Shown here piece after piece: positions 22,854 through 33,531 of a stretch of 64,000 bases of DNA. The DNA is taken from contig NW_014575563.1 in assembly GCF_000708205.1 (NCBI RefSeq), forward strand, positions 47,594-111,593, given 5' to 3'. The DNA comes from Mixia osmundae IAM 14324. Taxonomy: Eukaryota; Basidiomycota; Mixiomycetes; Mixiales; Mixiaceae. The stretch's first letter is position 1; each line of letters begins with the position of its first letter. A program made the translations under genes and the position numbers. The notes beneath the pieces are model-generated. The model was given only the letters and a program-made list of their open reading frames with translations, was not told the DNA's origin and did not search any database.

Positions 22854-25557
22854 TCAAGTGAGGCCGGCTTCGCTGGCGATGGATTCCAGAGCGTCCACGA
22901 GCACGTTGTAGGAAGTCATGAGATTGTGATCCGCTCCAGGCACAAGGCTCACGTCCACTCGAGGTAACGTCTGAGCGAGCCATTGGATGCTCGACACGGG
23001 TATGCGATCATCCTTCTCGCCGTACCAGATCTTGACGGGACAGGCAAGCTCGGCATACTCGAAGCCTTTCGGTCTGCGCTCGTCGAGCAATACAAGCAGG
23101 TCGTTGCTGCTGCCCTGTGACTCAGCGTGCGATGCTTTGATGAGAGCTTCGGTGGTGTCGAATATAGGCGCGGCAGGTTTAGCCTTGTGGGAAGTACGGC
23201 GGGTGGGCATCGAGACGCCGCTCTGGATTGAGCTCATCGACGAGGAGGTGGGCATTTCAGGCATTGGCTCGGTCGAGCGACGCGACATCGATCTCCCTTT
23301 GCTCCCTTTGCCAAGGCTCAGAGAGCGCTTCCTTCGAGGCTTCGAAGGCGGCGACGACTCGAGTAGATCATTGTCCGGCGCAGGCGAACTTGGTGGACTC
23401 TTCAAACTGAAAGACTTCCGGAAGCTTCGCCTACGGCCTTCTGCGCTCGTTCTTGGACTGGCAGTCTCGGCCTCGGCAGTGACTACCCCTAGCGAGCTAG
23501 ATGGCTTGACATAGCCAATGCCTCTCATTTGTATCTCGGGGGGCTTGCCCAACTTCATCGTCTGGACGTGCCATTCTGCCGCCTGTGCTGTCCGAATGAC
23601 GCCTGAGGGGACGTATTTCAGCCATCGGTACGCGCTGTCGGGAGTACCAGCAACCCAAGGAGCCAACAGGTGCACTGAGCCTGATAGTCGATCGGTTTGA
23701 GCGAGCACTGCGCTCGTGGCGAGGCAGTAAGGTGCACCGGCAGAATGAGCGAGCAAGCTTACGCGAGGGAGGTCGAGGCGGTCGAGCACTTCTACCATGA
23801 CAGATGTCCACGGTATCAACCCGCGCTGCGCAACCGGTATATTGCTTGAGCGACCGAGGCCCCAGCGATCGACACAGATCAGCCGAAGGCCAAGCGCCTG
23901 TGCAAGCTCGTCATACAGCCCGACGAGGTACCGCACCGCACCCAAGCCAAGAAAGACGAGCACCGGATGTCCTTCGGGGACGCCAACATCTGCCAGGGAT
24001 ATCGTCAAGCCGTGATGAGGAGGGCACTCGAGCTGAAGCAATCGGGTCAGGCGCGACGATCGAATGAATCGGGCGACTTCTTCCTTCGCCTTGCTTGAGG
24101 GGTCGCTGTCGAGCGCACACAGTATGTCTGGCACGGTATCCCCGTGGTCGTTGAGGCTAGTGGCCGAGTCCGAGCCTAGCTGAGTGTTAGTGCTGCTTGG
24201 GAAGTGCTGCAATAATGGCAAGGCTTTTTGCGCTTTTCCGTTGCTGTCCAGCAGAGCAGCTTTATGGCGATTGATGATGTCTGTGATGCTAGGTATAGCT
24301 GTCCCGCTGGCACTGGACTCCGCAGCTGTACAGAAGCTCATATGCTCGGTCGAGGACGTGTCACTGAACGGTGAGATCACTTCGGCTGATCGACGAGGCG
24401 AGACTGCGAGGATAGACAGCGAACGGGCACGGCTTGCGATCTGGTTGGTGACAGGGACCGGCTCTGGCGACGGTGCGCTGGGTGCAGTGATCGGCGCGTG
24501 TGCGGTCGCGGGGGGCGGTGAGGGTGACCGCGTTGCGGAGGGCGATTTCTCCGGAGAACTGGCAGGTGAAAGGGCACCTGTTCCTTTCCTGTTCATGCGA
24601 GCCGCAGAGGATAGTCGGGGCGAGATGGCGGGGCGTTGAGGTAGGACCCGTGCTGAAGACAAGTTGGGTGCAGTCATGCTGGCAGGCGAGCTAGCGGCAG
24701 AGCCTGCAGCCCGAGGCGAGCGTGATTCTGTGCGAGGCGATAGCAGATCGGGAGATGGGGTCTGGGTTGGGTTGACGAAGCCTAAGCCTGGATTACGTTT
24801 CTGCAGGCTTGGATCAGCGCCTCGCTTGCTGTGTGTGGTTGGCGCGCACCTCTACGTTGTTCGAGGGCATGTCCATGGATGCAGTGAGCTTGACGAACTC
24901 GCTGGCCAGCTCGTCATTCTGCGTGTAGGCAGAAACGACAGGCTCGTCTTGGCCACTCGCTTTGCTAGCCGAAGGTGAGAGCTGTCGTGTGCGTTTGCCA
25001 AACTGAGGCTGTCCGGCGAGGGCGAGCCGATTGAGATCTGAATTGAGCTGACCATTGGCGAGCTGGGGTGACCTGTTGCGCGCAGAGGTCGTCGACAACT
25101 GCGAAACCGATAGAGCGGGCGTCGGCGCTTGAGACGAGGTGAAAGGCGAGCTCGTGCTTGGCGTGGCAGACGACGAGATGGCGCTATTCTTGCGTGCTAG
25201 GGCTGTCCTGGCAGTTTGACTTGCGCTGGACCGCCTGCTGGCGTGTATCTGATCTAGCTGAGCTTGTGTCAGGCTGATGTAGCCGGGTTCCGGGCTCGGA
25301 GAGTCGCCCTGCTGATGCTCAGACTCTGGCGTGGGATCGCCATTGGCAACGCCAGGCGAGTGCGTCCGCGGTCTCGTGCTGCGCCGTCGTCTGACGGGAG
25401 CGAGGACGACTGGCTCACCTGACAAGGCCTCGCTGCCTGCTGTACTCTGGGCGATCCAATGCTGTTGTGTGCTTGGGCCAGGCGAGCCATGTTGCTGAGA
25501 GTTCAGGTCGTCGATGTTGGCAGACCGTCTGTGAGGGTACTGAGCAAAGTATGACAT
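22854..25557 (-). CDS. Alpha/beta hydrolase with long disordered N-terminus
   Basis: Two exons form one protein of about 885 residues. Exon 1 (25557-24850) is Ser/Thr/Pro-rich. A 49-nt intron (24849-24801) joins NNVE to KRNPGLGFVNPTQTP, which continues in frame into the second exon. The hydrolase core has VLVFLGLG near the oxyanion side, the nucleophile elbow LLAHSAGAPY, the acid in WYGEKDDRIP and the histidine in PGADHNLM, so the Ser-Asp-His triad looks complete. A second Ser/Arg-rich low-complexity block sits between the elbow and the acid. Substrate unknown; lipid or ester hydrolysis is likely for the fold. It is convergent with the kinase and divergent from the SMP-30 gene. Confidence 0.75.
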
Positions 25558-25708
25558 CCTCGGAGTGTCATGCGGGTCACAGGACCTCTCAGGAAGCCTC
25601 TGTCGGGCCTACAGAGCCTCTGACCATGGCCGACTGTCGCTGACACAAAGACTCGCGCCCAGCTCGGCGCCTGGCTAGCTGGCCTGCCCGGCAAGCGAGC
25701 ATCTCGAT

Positions 25709-27079
25709 ATGCACACCATCACAGCACCGAGCGAGCCTCTCTTCCGCTCGAGATGCACGCTCGGCGAAGGACCACTCTACGAGGCTCGCACCAATACACT
25801 CCATTTCGTCGACATCGGCAAGAACACGGTCCATCATCTCGAGCTGGACGGCTTACAGTGCGAGACCGATTACTACAGACATCCAGTGACGTGTGTCGCT
25901 CTCCTCTCTACCGTCTGGAGCCATCTAGTCTTACATCCCGCCCCCGCCGACGGACAGAGTGATCGTGCTCCGACACGACCATCCAGGCGTACGCGCTTTG
26001 CCGTGTCAGCCAGCCTTGAAGCGCAGATGCGAGCTGGACCAGCTTGCAGTTCCTATGCGCAGCACTTCGTGGATTCGCCTACATACCCGCACGCCTTGCT
26101 AGCTCGAGCGCAGAGAAGCCCGCTCCTATCACCTACCTATCTCGCGCTTTCTCGACCGACCTCGAGCCGCACAGGATGTTCAACGACGGAATCTGGTAGG
26201 TTGTTGCTCGCGGATGGAGCTATCGACGGCTCACGTGTTGATCAGCGATGCACGCGGACGATTCTTTGCGGGCAGCAAGATGATCAGAGGCAGGGACTCG
26301 AGGCCGGAGACCAAGCCTGGCTCTCTGTTCAAAGTGACTCAAGAGGAGCTTCACAGCGATGCCGGGCCGAAACAAGTCAAGACTGACCTGACCATCCCCA
26401 ACGGTATGGGCTTCACTTCCGACAACAGAACCCTGTACTTGCCCGTTACGATTGCTCGCCATGCAGTCTCTGATGATCATGCATCATGCAGCTACCTCAC
26501 CGACACGGAGACTAACCGGATCCTCGCGTTCGACTACGACCTCGACACTGGCGATTTCACGAACGAGCGGCTCTGGGTAGAGCCGTCTGGCCCAGGGATG
26601 CCCGACGGCTGTTGCAGTGAGCATACCAATCCGATGACAGTCGAACAGAGTATCACTCATATGGCAATCTAACCGACAGTGGACGTCGACGATCACCTAT
26701 GGTCAGCAAAGTGCGCCAGACCAAGTACTCTCATAGAGACTGAAGCTAAAGAGTGTGCAGATTCGGCGGCGCAGCAATAGAGCGCTTCAATCCATCAGGC
26801 GATGCCGTGCTCCGTATCGACTTTCCGACGGCGCTCAATATCACCGCCTGTGTCTTCGGAGGTGCGCAGTACTATAGAGAGATGGTGGCAAAGACCTGAC
26901 GCAGACATTCAGGCAAAGACATGGCGACCCTGTACGTGACCACAGCGTCGCTAGAGGAAAGCAAAGACGATACGCCCGAGAACCTCGCAAAGTATACAGA
27001 GTCTGGCAATCTCTTTGCGATCGATCTCGGCGCATATGGAATCAAGGGCCGACCCCGATTCGAGTTTGCATCGAGCTAA
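25709..27079 (+). CDS. SMP-30/gluconolactonase-like lactonase
   Basis: Six-bladed beta-propeller lactonase of the regucalcin/gluconolactonase family. The start CTLGEGPLYEARTNTLHFVDI carries the metal-binding Glu after the conserved LGEGP. RMFNDGI spliced to DARGRFFAGSKM gives the substrate/metal Asn region. TIPNGMGFTSDNRTLYL holds the second conserved Asn. After further introns come AFDYDLDTGDF, MPDG, VDVDDHLW, RFGGAAIERFNPSG and finally LFAIDLGAYGIKGRPRFEF near the stop. About six short introns are needed. These enzymes hydrolyse sugar lactones; the exact substrate cannot be read from the sequence. It shares a ~150-bp promoter with the alpha/beta hydrolase. Confidence 0.85.
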
Positions 27080-27358
27080 CTTATCGAGCCTCCATTGCAT
27101 GCCATGGCCCTCTGCGCGTCACGTTCACCGCGAGCGCGTCTTTGAGGTCTCCTCGCTCGCTTCGTGCAATCGTGTGCGTCACTGGAGACGGCGCGCAGAT
27201 GAATGTACTGCACCAGATGGCTACAAGCAAGCCAGACGGCCAAACGCATGCTGTCCACGAACTGTGTGGTCATGAAGGAGCCCGTTTGGGCCACAGACCC
27301 GTATCGTGCGCTCTGACATGCTACAGGCCGGACCGAGCTCAGCGGTTGGACAGTGGCC

Positions 27359-28405
27359 ATGCTCAGCTCGCCGCTCAGAAGATGCAAGATCAGCTTGCGC
27401 ATCATGCCTAGAGGTAGGCAGCCCGCACAGCGCCTGCATGCCGGCTCACACGGCTTTCTGACAGACATGCTCATCTCTCTGTCCGTCGCCAAGGCGCCTG
27501 ACTCCTTGGCGTCGACCAGCCCCATCGACAACAGGCCACCCAAGCTCCATATCGTACCCAATAAGCTAGGCCATCCGTACTATGACCCAGGACACCTGGG
27601 ACCGAGCAGCTACATCCTCTGCTCGCGCCCATTCCTCAACGCAGTCCTGGCTCGTCGTAAGTAGCGCCTCGTCATACCAGTCAAGCACGCACCTGCTGAA
27701 TCAGCACTTGCAGCACAAGAGGCAAAACGACTGTCGTACGGCGCCGAATTGACGAGCACGCTGCCGCTCAGGCTGACCCACGAGCTGCGTGTGCGTGTCG
27801 AACAAGAGCTCACTCAGCTTTGGCGACGACACCGCGCTTCACCTCACAAGGCAACACAGCGGCCGGCATGGCTACTACGTCGACTGTCGCAGGCTGAAGC
27901 CGGTCACATCGCAACCAGGCTCCCGCAGGAATCGCCAGACGACATGGCCGCTCTGATCTCGCTGGACTCGTCCGATCTGCGGACCCATTTTGGCGCACAC
28001 ATGGATGCCGATGCTTACTCGAGCTTGCGGCCCACGCGTGCTGCCACAGAGCTACCTAGAAGGCGCCTGCCCATTTATGACCTTGGTGGCCTCTTCACCG
28101 AGCGTTTTGCAGGTTCACCCGGCGCGGACGTGTTCAATTCAGAGGCTCAGTCGGTACAACGCACGATCTCACGGCGACTTGCAGCGATCGAAGAAGGGCT
28201 GATCAGTCGCAATGTTTTGTCTCGCAAGCCGAGCCATAGGCTGACCTCGGTCTACGCATTAGCAAGCCACCAGACAGAGCTAGTGCCGCTTCTTGTTGCA
28301 CTCTGGCGATGCAGACTCTGGGAAGGCGAGGGATGGCAGAGCGGCGACGGGTTCGGTATCGAGAAAGCACGCTTCGATCTGGTTGTACCGGCAAGCAACA
28401 GCTAA
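27359..28405 (+). CDS. Unknown protein with mitochondrial-type N-terminus
   Basis: About 330 residues in two exons; the intron begins GTAAGT near 27659 and ends CTTGCAG near 27712, and splicing keeps frame (VLAR joined to PQEAKRLSYG). The N-terminus MLSSPLRRCKISLRIMPRG is rich in Arg, Ser and Leu and free of acids, like a mitochondrial presequence. The body has many basic helices (LTHELRVRVEQELTQLWRRH) and a tidy motif HPYYDPGHLGPSSYILCSRP. I do not recognise the family; a mitoribosomal or mitochondrial gene-expression factor would fit but is only a guess. It converges with PRE3, 27 bp apart. Confidence 0.6.
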
Positions 28406-28431
28406 GGGCTGCAGAGTACAATGCAATGGTG

Positions 28432-29454
28432 CTATGCCGCAATCTCCATGCTCTTTCCTGCCTGCTCGTTCGCCCATAACGCTGGGCCGAACAGTGGTAG
28501 CTCATTGCCAGGCACAAACAGACGCTCGACGCCAGATTCTTCGATGATGGCCATTCTGATCGTGCCTCCTGAGGAACCATCCCTTGACATGGCCAATGCG
28601 AGCGCTGCGATTCGCTGCTTGAGCTCGCGCTACCCTAGACGATCAACGACACTCACCGTTTCTGACAAAATCGACCGTCTGTTGCTTCGACCAACCTGGC
28701 CGATAATTCGAGTCGCAGAAGCCGTAGATGTATGTCGAGCCACTCCCTGTGCGACAGCATGAATATGTGAGGATGCACCTGATGCCGTGTACTTGCCGCC
28801 TATCGCCCATGGAGCTTTGAAGAGGCCGCCTCCGAGAGGGATGTTGTAGACTGAGGCGCCGTCGATCTTGTCCCAGCCAGCGACGATGATGCCAGCACTC
28901 AACCTGCAGCCAGGCAGAGGCAGCACGTCAACGGATGAGCAGGCACTCCTGCTTCACTACGCACTGATCCTTGTTGCCGTAGCAGAGCGACTGGAAGAGT
29001 GTAGCGGCGGTATGGACAGAGGGAGGTTGATTGCCATGCTGCATGCTATCTCGCGATGTCTGAGCACAAGTCAGTTACGCAGAGCCTTGGTCAACTCACG
29101 TATGCATCTGGAGATGGTAGTGGACGATATCCGCTACTGCCTGGGTGTCTGCAGCCGAGCCAGAGCGACAGCAATAGATGCGATCGTGGATGTGCGTCAG
29201 CTTGTCTGTCACGCGATTGGCCTGCATGCTGCATCAGGCTGATCAACGGCGACCATGCAGGGCAGAACGAACGATGTAGGAGCCCGTCGTAGTGCGCGAA
29301 TCGGCGCCAATGACGACACCTCCTTCGAAAGCGACGGCCATGATGGATGTGCCCAGATTGACTTCACCCTGTTGGGCCTAAGTCAGCCTTTCTGGTGTAC
29401 TCGCCCACAAGACCGACTTGCCCGCTTGAGGTGCGCAAAGTCAGGTGCCTGCAT
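28432..29454 (-). CDS. PRE3: Proteasome subunit beta type 1 (PRE3/PSMB6)
   Basis: Catalytic beta1 (caspase-like) subunit of the 20S proteasome. The exon after a short propeptide reads [18 protein letters not shown], where Thr after Gly is the self-processed nucleophile. It continues [32 protein letters not shown] and [17 protein letters not shown], then [38 protein letters not shown] and [12 protein letters not shown]. At least five short introns interrupt the gene. The first exon is assigned from ATG 29454 with a donor before GGTGAAGTC; its exact boundary is uncertain. It lies head to head with RPN12, sharing 180 bp. Confidence 0.9.
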
Positions 29455-29634
29455 GTCGACTCAGCCGCTGAGAGTGCCGGCAAAGTTGAGATTGGCTCGC
29501 TGCTGCCGGACGTGTGCGACGTGGACGCGTCACCGACCCGCTTGACGCTCAATCCTGGCTCAAAGGCAGCCATACAACGTGCGAGCGGCGTCAAGAGGTG
29601 GCACGCCCGCAACGGAGCATACAATCGGCTCGTC
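29455..29634. promoter_or_regulatory. Bidirectional promoter of two proteasome genes
   Basis: 180 bp between the divergent ATGs of PRE3 and RPN12. It holds GGTGGCACG at 29597-29605 and GCCGGCAAA at about 29476-29484. Each matches seven of nine bases of the PACE element GGTGGCAAA bound by Rpn4 in ascomycete yeasts. Sites seen; regulation inferred. Confidence 0.5.
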
Positions 29635-30874
29635 ATGTCGACTCCAAGCAAGTCTCTGGCCGAGATAGACACCCAATTAGCACAACTCGTCCATGCTACT
29701 TCTGCCGGCGCTGCGCTACCGCCACACCAGTCAACACAGGCCAAATCAGCAATAAGAGATGGCAAGGTGTGCCCCCTCTGCCTGGCCCCTCTTCACGCTC
29801 ATTGGATCGGGCAGATCGCGATGGCCACCTCTGGTCTCCTCACGCTCGGCCTGAGCTCACGGGCGCCCTCCCAAGCAGACATCCTGCATGGTCGTGCGCA
29901 TGAATCTGCGTGGCTTCTGTGTCAGTGCTCAGTTGGCTAGCAGGCAATATTCTCGAGTATTCTGCCCTCTACTCGATTCGGTCACACGACGTCCCATCTT
30001 TCGAGCGCTTCATGGCACAGCTGTCACCTTATTGGACCACCCATAGGTCAGTCACTGCATCGATGCTGAGCTCTCGGGAGCTCACACTATCCCAAATAGA
30101 GATCTTCAACCGCCATCCTCTTGGCGAAGCGCGCTCATCGGTCTCAGCCTGCTTCAACTCCTCGCAAAGAATGAGATCGGCCGCTTCCACACGGTTCTCG
30201 AGACGCTCTCGGGCGCAGAGAGTACACATTGCTGTCTGTGCGACGATGCAACGGGCTAATAAAGGCAGCAGGTACCAAACGCTCCATGGCTAAATCCCCC
30301 AACGCGAGCAGCCTGCTCGACGAGCCCAACGTCCGCTTTCCCATCGAGCTCGAGAGATGGCTCATGGAAGGCTCCTACAGGCTAGTCTTTCCACGGGCAC
30401 TCAGCTGCTGCGCTGACATGAAGGCATTGCAGCAAAGTATGGCTCGCGCGCAACTCGCCACCGCTCCCAGAAGCACAGTTCTTCCTCGATCAGCTCATGG
30501 GCACAATCAGGTACGACTCTTGCTCCCACACGAAGCTCAGCTGAACTCAGAGATGCATAGGAACGAGATTGCATCTTGCGGCGAAAAGGCCTATTCTGTG
30601 TTACCCCTGCGCGACGCTGCTACCCTGCTCTTCTTCAGCGACGCAGAAGAGCTGTCAGATTTCATCAAACAGGTAAGCTCCATTTACGTCGAGTGTGCAG
30701 CGCTCATGCACTGCTCGACAGCGTCCCGGTTGGTCAGTCGACCAAGCATCGCAATGCGTCCGATTCGCCGATTCCGCAAAAGGCATCGCGTCGGACGCAT
30801 CCGAGGACTTGCCCAAACAGCGCTTGATAGAGACACATCTCGCATACGCCAGAGAACTCGAGAGCATTGTATAA
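29635..30874 (+). CDS. RPN12: 26S proteasome regulatory subunit RPN12 (PSMD8)
   Basis: Lid subunit of the 19S regulatory particle. From ATG 29635 the N-terminal helices lead to LLTLGLSSRAPSQADILH, which splices to AGNILEYSALYSIRSHDVPSFERF. Then follow ALIGLSLLQLLAKNEIGRFH, FPIELERWLMEGSYRLVF and FFLDQLMGTIRNEIASCGEKAYSVLP. The PCI winged-helix part is AATLLFFSDAEELSDFIKQ joined to PGWSVDQASQCVRF, with an end at ELESIV. About six short introns are present. One early 48-nt segment (29767-29814) looks like an intron but is a multiple of three, so it could be retained. Confidence 0.9.
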
Positions 30875-31213
30875 AGTGCAACATCATCAGTCAGCCGTCC
30901 CGAGCGAGCTTCAGTCTCCTTGTGAGCAGACGAACAGATCCGGTGAAACTGTCGTTTGCCAGCTGCACGCATGTGGTGCAACCGCACCAAAAGTACAAGC
31001 AGGCCTGCTGAAGCTACGTCTGTCGACCAGGAGCACCTCCGATGACGGGCTAGACTACGCTCAGAAGCTTAAGCGTCGATCATTCTCGTTTTGGGCCAAT
31101 CGAATTGACGCGTTCTAAAGGTGACTACTAGACAACTTCCTGCCACGGCATTCGAATCCAGCAAAGCGACGCTTCTTCTCGGCTCACTTTTGAGACAAAT
31201 ACAATGGCATGAG
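30875..31213. other. Intergenic after RPN12
   Basis: About 340 bp with no supported gene. Confidence 0.4.
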
Positions 31214-31849
31214 ATGGCCACTGAGCCCTACACGACGAGAGCACCCAAACATGCAGGCCTCCACCCCACGACAGCTTCGAATCAAGACATGGCCGACATT
31301 GTGCGTGATTCCGACACTGAGCCGTATGTGAGCAGATCGGGCTAGGTGCTGCAGCTTATAGTGTCGATATGAGCCGCCGTAGATCTGACGTGCTTTGCTT
31401 AGATGGCCCGCAAGATCGGCGCCGGCAATGGCGTTGCAATGTACCAACCACACAAGCCTCGCACGCTTGTGCGCGACAATGCTTACATCTACAAAGAGTT
31501 CGATACTCAGCATGACCACGAGGACCCCAGATGCAAGGAATGTCGAACATCAGACTTAAGCCCGTCGGCCGGCAAGTCCGCACTCGTCGGTTCGATCGGG
31601 CGCCCATTCAAAAAGGTTTTCGCGCAGTATGCGTGCCGATCCTTGACTGCCAGAGGTGACAAGCTAAGGTCATCGACGCGGCGAACGTTTCCAGACAGGA
31701 CCTCTGAATTGGCGGCCATGTATGGACTCGGCTTTCAGGTTGTTGTTCTCTTGATCTGTCTTGTAGTGTCCTGTATGACGAGAGCTTGCAAGATCTGGCG
31801 GCGAATCAACTGTCCTGCTGAGTCCACGGCTTCCGGCATTCGAAGCTGA
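31214..31849 (+). CDS. Possible small membrane protein, weak
   Basis: A candidate two-exon gene. Exon 1 starts MATEPYTTRAPKHAG. An intron ending CTGACGTGCTTTGCTTAG at 31402 has a good branch point and acceptor. If the donor is GTGAGC at 31328, the frame continues into MARKIGAGNGVAMYQPH and ends after a hydrophobic stretch (VVVLLICLVVSCM). I do not recognise it. The 3' half could hold another intron, and the 3' end approaches the convergent transporter gene. Support is the splice signals and open frames only. Confidence 0.3.
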
Positions 31850-31910
31850 TGCCAAAGGCCGAGCACCTACAGCCTTGCGGTCATGCACACAGACGTGCAA
31901 TGATGAGACT

Positions 31911-33206
31911 TTACCGAGAATCTCTCTTGCGTAGTACAACATCGCGGAGTTCTTCCACTTTTCCCTGTAGCGGGGCATGAGACTTCTGAGAATACCAGAT
32001 AAGAAAGTTGACGTACTCGACTGGCCAGATACGCGGCAAGCCCGAAGCTGGCGCCAAAGTAGCCCAGTATTCGGATGCCACTGCTTTGCGCGCCCGAAAG
32101 ACCGCCAAAGAGCATAACGATCATCTCCACAGCCAGTGCACAGAGGGCGGTGCTGAGTGCGCTCGTCCAAGCCACCATGAAGAAAAGCGAGACGATGTGC
32201 AGGGCAGCCAGAGTTACGTAGGGTATCAGTACAAAGAGACCGATGTGCGACCAGAACGCTGCAAAGGCGGCCCGCCCCTCGAGCAATGGCACAAAGAACA
32301 GTGTCGCCACTAGCGTTGACTGTGGACAAGATCAGGCAGGCCTAAGGCGGGGACATTCCCTGACTTACTGGCAGCGCAACATACATACTGCGGCAGTGAT
32401 CAGCTTAAGCACGTGAGGAGATACTGAGACTCACGCTATCACCGGATTGTATACAACTGACAAGCACTGCTCGACGGCGACGAGTTTGCCTGCGCTCGAG
32501 AGCACGAATCCGACGAGCGCAAACATTGCCCAGATGTTACTAGAGCGTTCTCTTGAGCACGCACGTCAGGATCACAGATGCTGAGTGGACCTACAAGGGG
32601 CCGCCGCGCTGTAGATTGGCGAGGCCAACGAAGCCGCATGTTGCAATGACGAGGATGATCGTTGGGCGCGAGATGTTGCGCAGACCGAGGTTACTGGTCA
32701 GAACGAGGACGAGGAGGGGTACGAATGCGGTTAGCATTTGGACTGTTGCAGGCGCAATGTGTGCAAATGCGATGCTGGCAAGGGCGATGCCTAGAGCATG
32801 AAAGATGCCGATTGGCGCCGAAAGCTGTACAAAATGAGACCATCCGAGCTGTGCGCTCGTTCGTTGGTATAGGCCAGGCCAGCATGAACGCCGAGGAGCG
32901 CACCTGCAGCGCTGGTAGGCCCTCGAGCAGTCGCGTGACTCGACCGATGCATGCGAGAATGGCGAGGGCAAAGAGTGACGCTAGGGAGCTCATGAGGAAC
33001 GGGTAGGGGTAGTCGAGCGCTTCGGGGTCAAAGACTGCTCGGTTGAGGAAGAGCATGATGACGGTCAAGACGATGAAGATCGTGCCAACGGTCAACGCGG
33101 GAACTCGTGATCGCTCGGTCGGGTCGAGCAAGTCATCGTAGGGCCTCGAGCTGGATGGACCAGGTGGGAGGAGGGACTGCTGAGCCTCTGTCTGACCATC
33201 GTCCAT
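31911..33206 (-). CDS. Drug/metabolite (triose-phosphate/nucleotide-sugar type) transporter
   Basis: Multi-pass membrane transporter of the DMT superfamily. After a cytoplasmic N-terminus (MDDGQTEAQQSLLPPG) the first span is TIFIVLTVIMLFLNRAVF, then LMSSLASLFALAILACIG. A second exon has ALGIALASIAFAHIAPATV, MLTAFVPLLVLVL and PTIILVIATCGFVGLANL, the pattern of TPT-family halves. Later exons give IWAMFALVGFVLSSAGKLV and more spans. The last join uses a 52-nt intron to reach a basic tail (VVLRKRDSR) before TAA at 31911. Substrate unknown. It is divergent from lipoyl synthase. Confidence 0.7.
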
Positions 33207-33531
33207 GGTACCTGTTTCCGCTAGCTCGTCTGCGCAGGAAAGGATCGAGAACAGGATTGAGCGTGCACTCTGGGAGCATCTCTGTAGGATGACTGACAAG
33301 CTTGCTCCGCGTTTGAAATAGGCATGGTGTGCAGTCACGAGTGCTGACGCTGAGCATCGCTACTCGCTGAGGTATCGCATCGCTGTCTGGACGCCGACGC
33401 TTGAAGCTTGACGACGAGGCACTCGCACTGGCGTGACGCGCGCTGTGCTGTCGAGCTGTCACGCTTTTTGAGGCCGACGGGCTGATCAACGTTCATCGGC
33501 GCAGGTAGGCAAGAGCGCCGAAGCAGCGAAC

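Noticed and set aside
27076-27561. 161-codon reverse-strand frame over the SMP-30 end and the next gene's start
   Set aside because: It runs antisense to the presequence exon of the unknown mitochondrial-type gene and shows no domain or signal of its own.
31145-31165. tRNA B-box-like ATTCGAATCC
   Set aside because: No A box, acceptor stem or anticodon arm could be found around it; a similar string near 62046 lies in the AFG1 gene.
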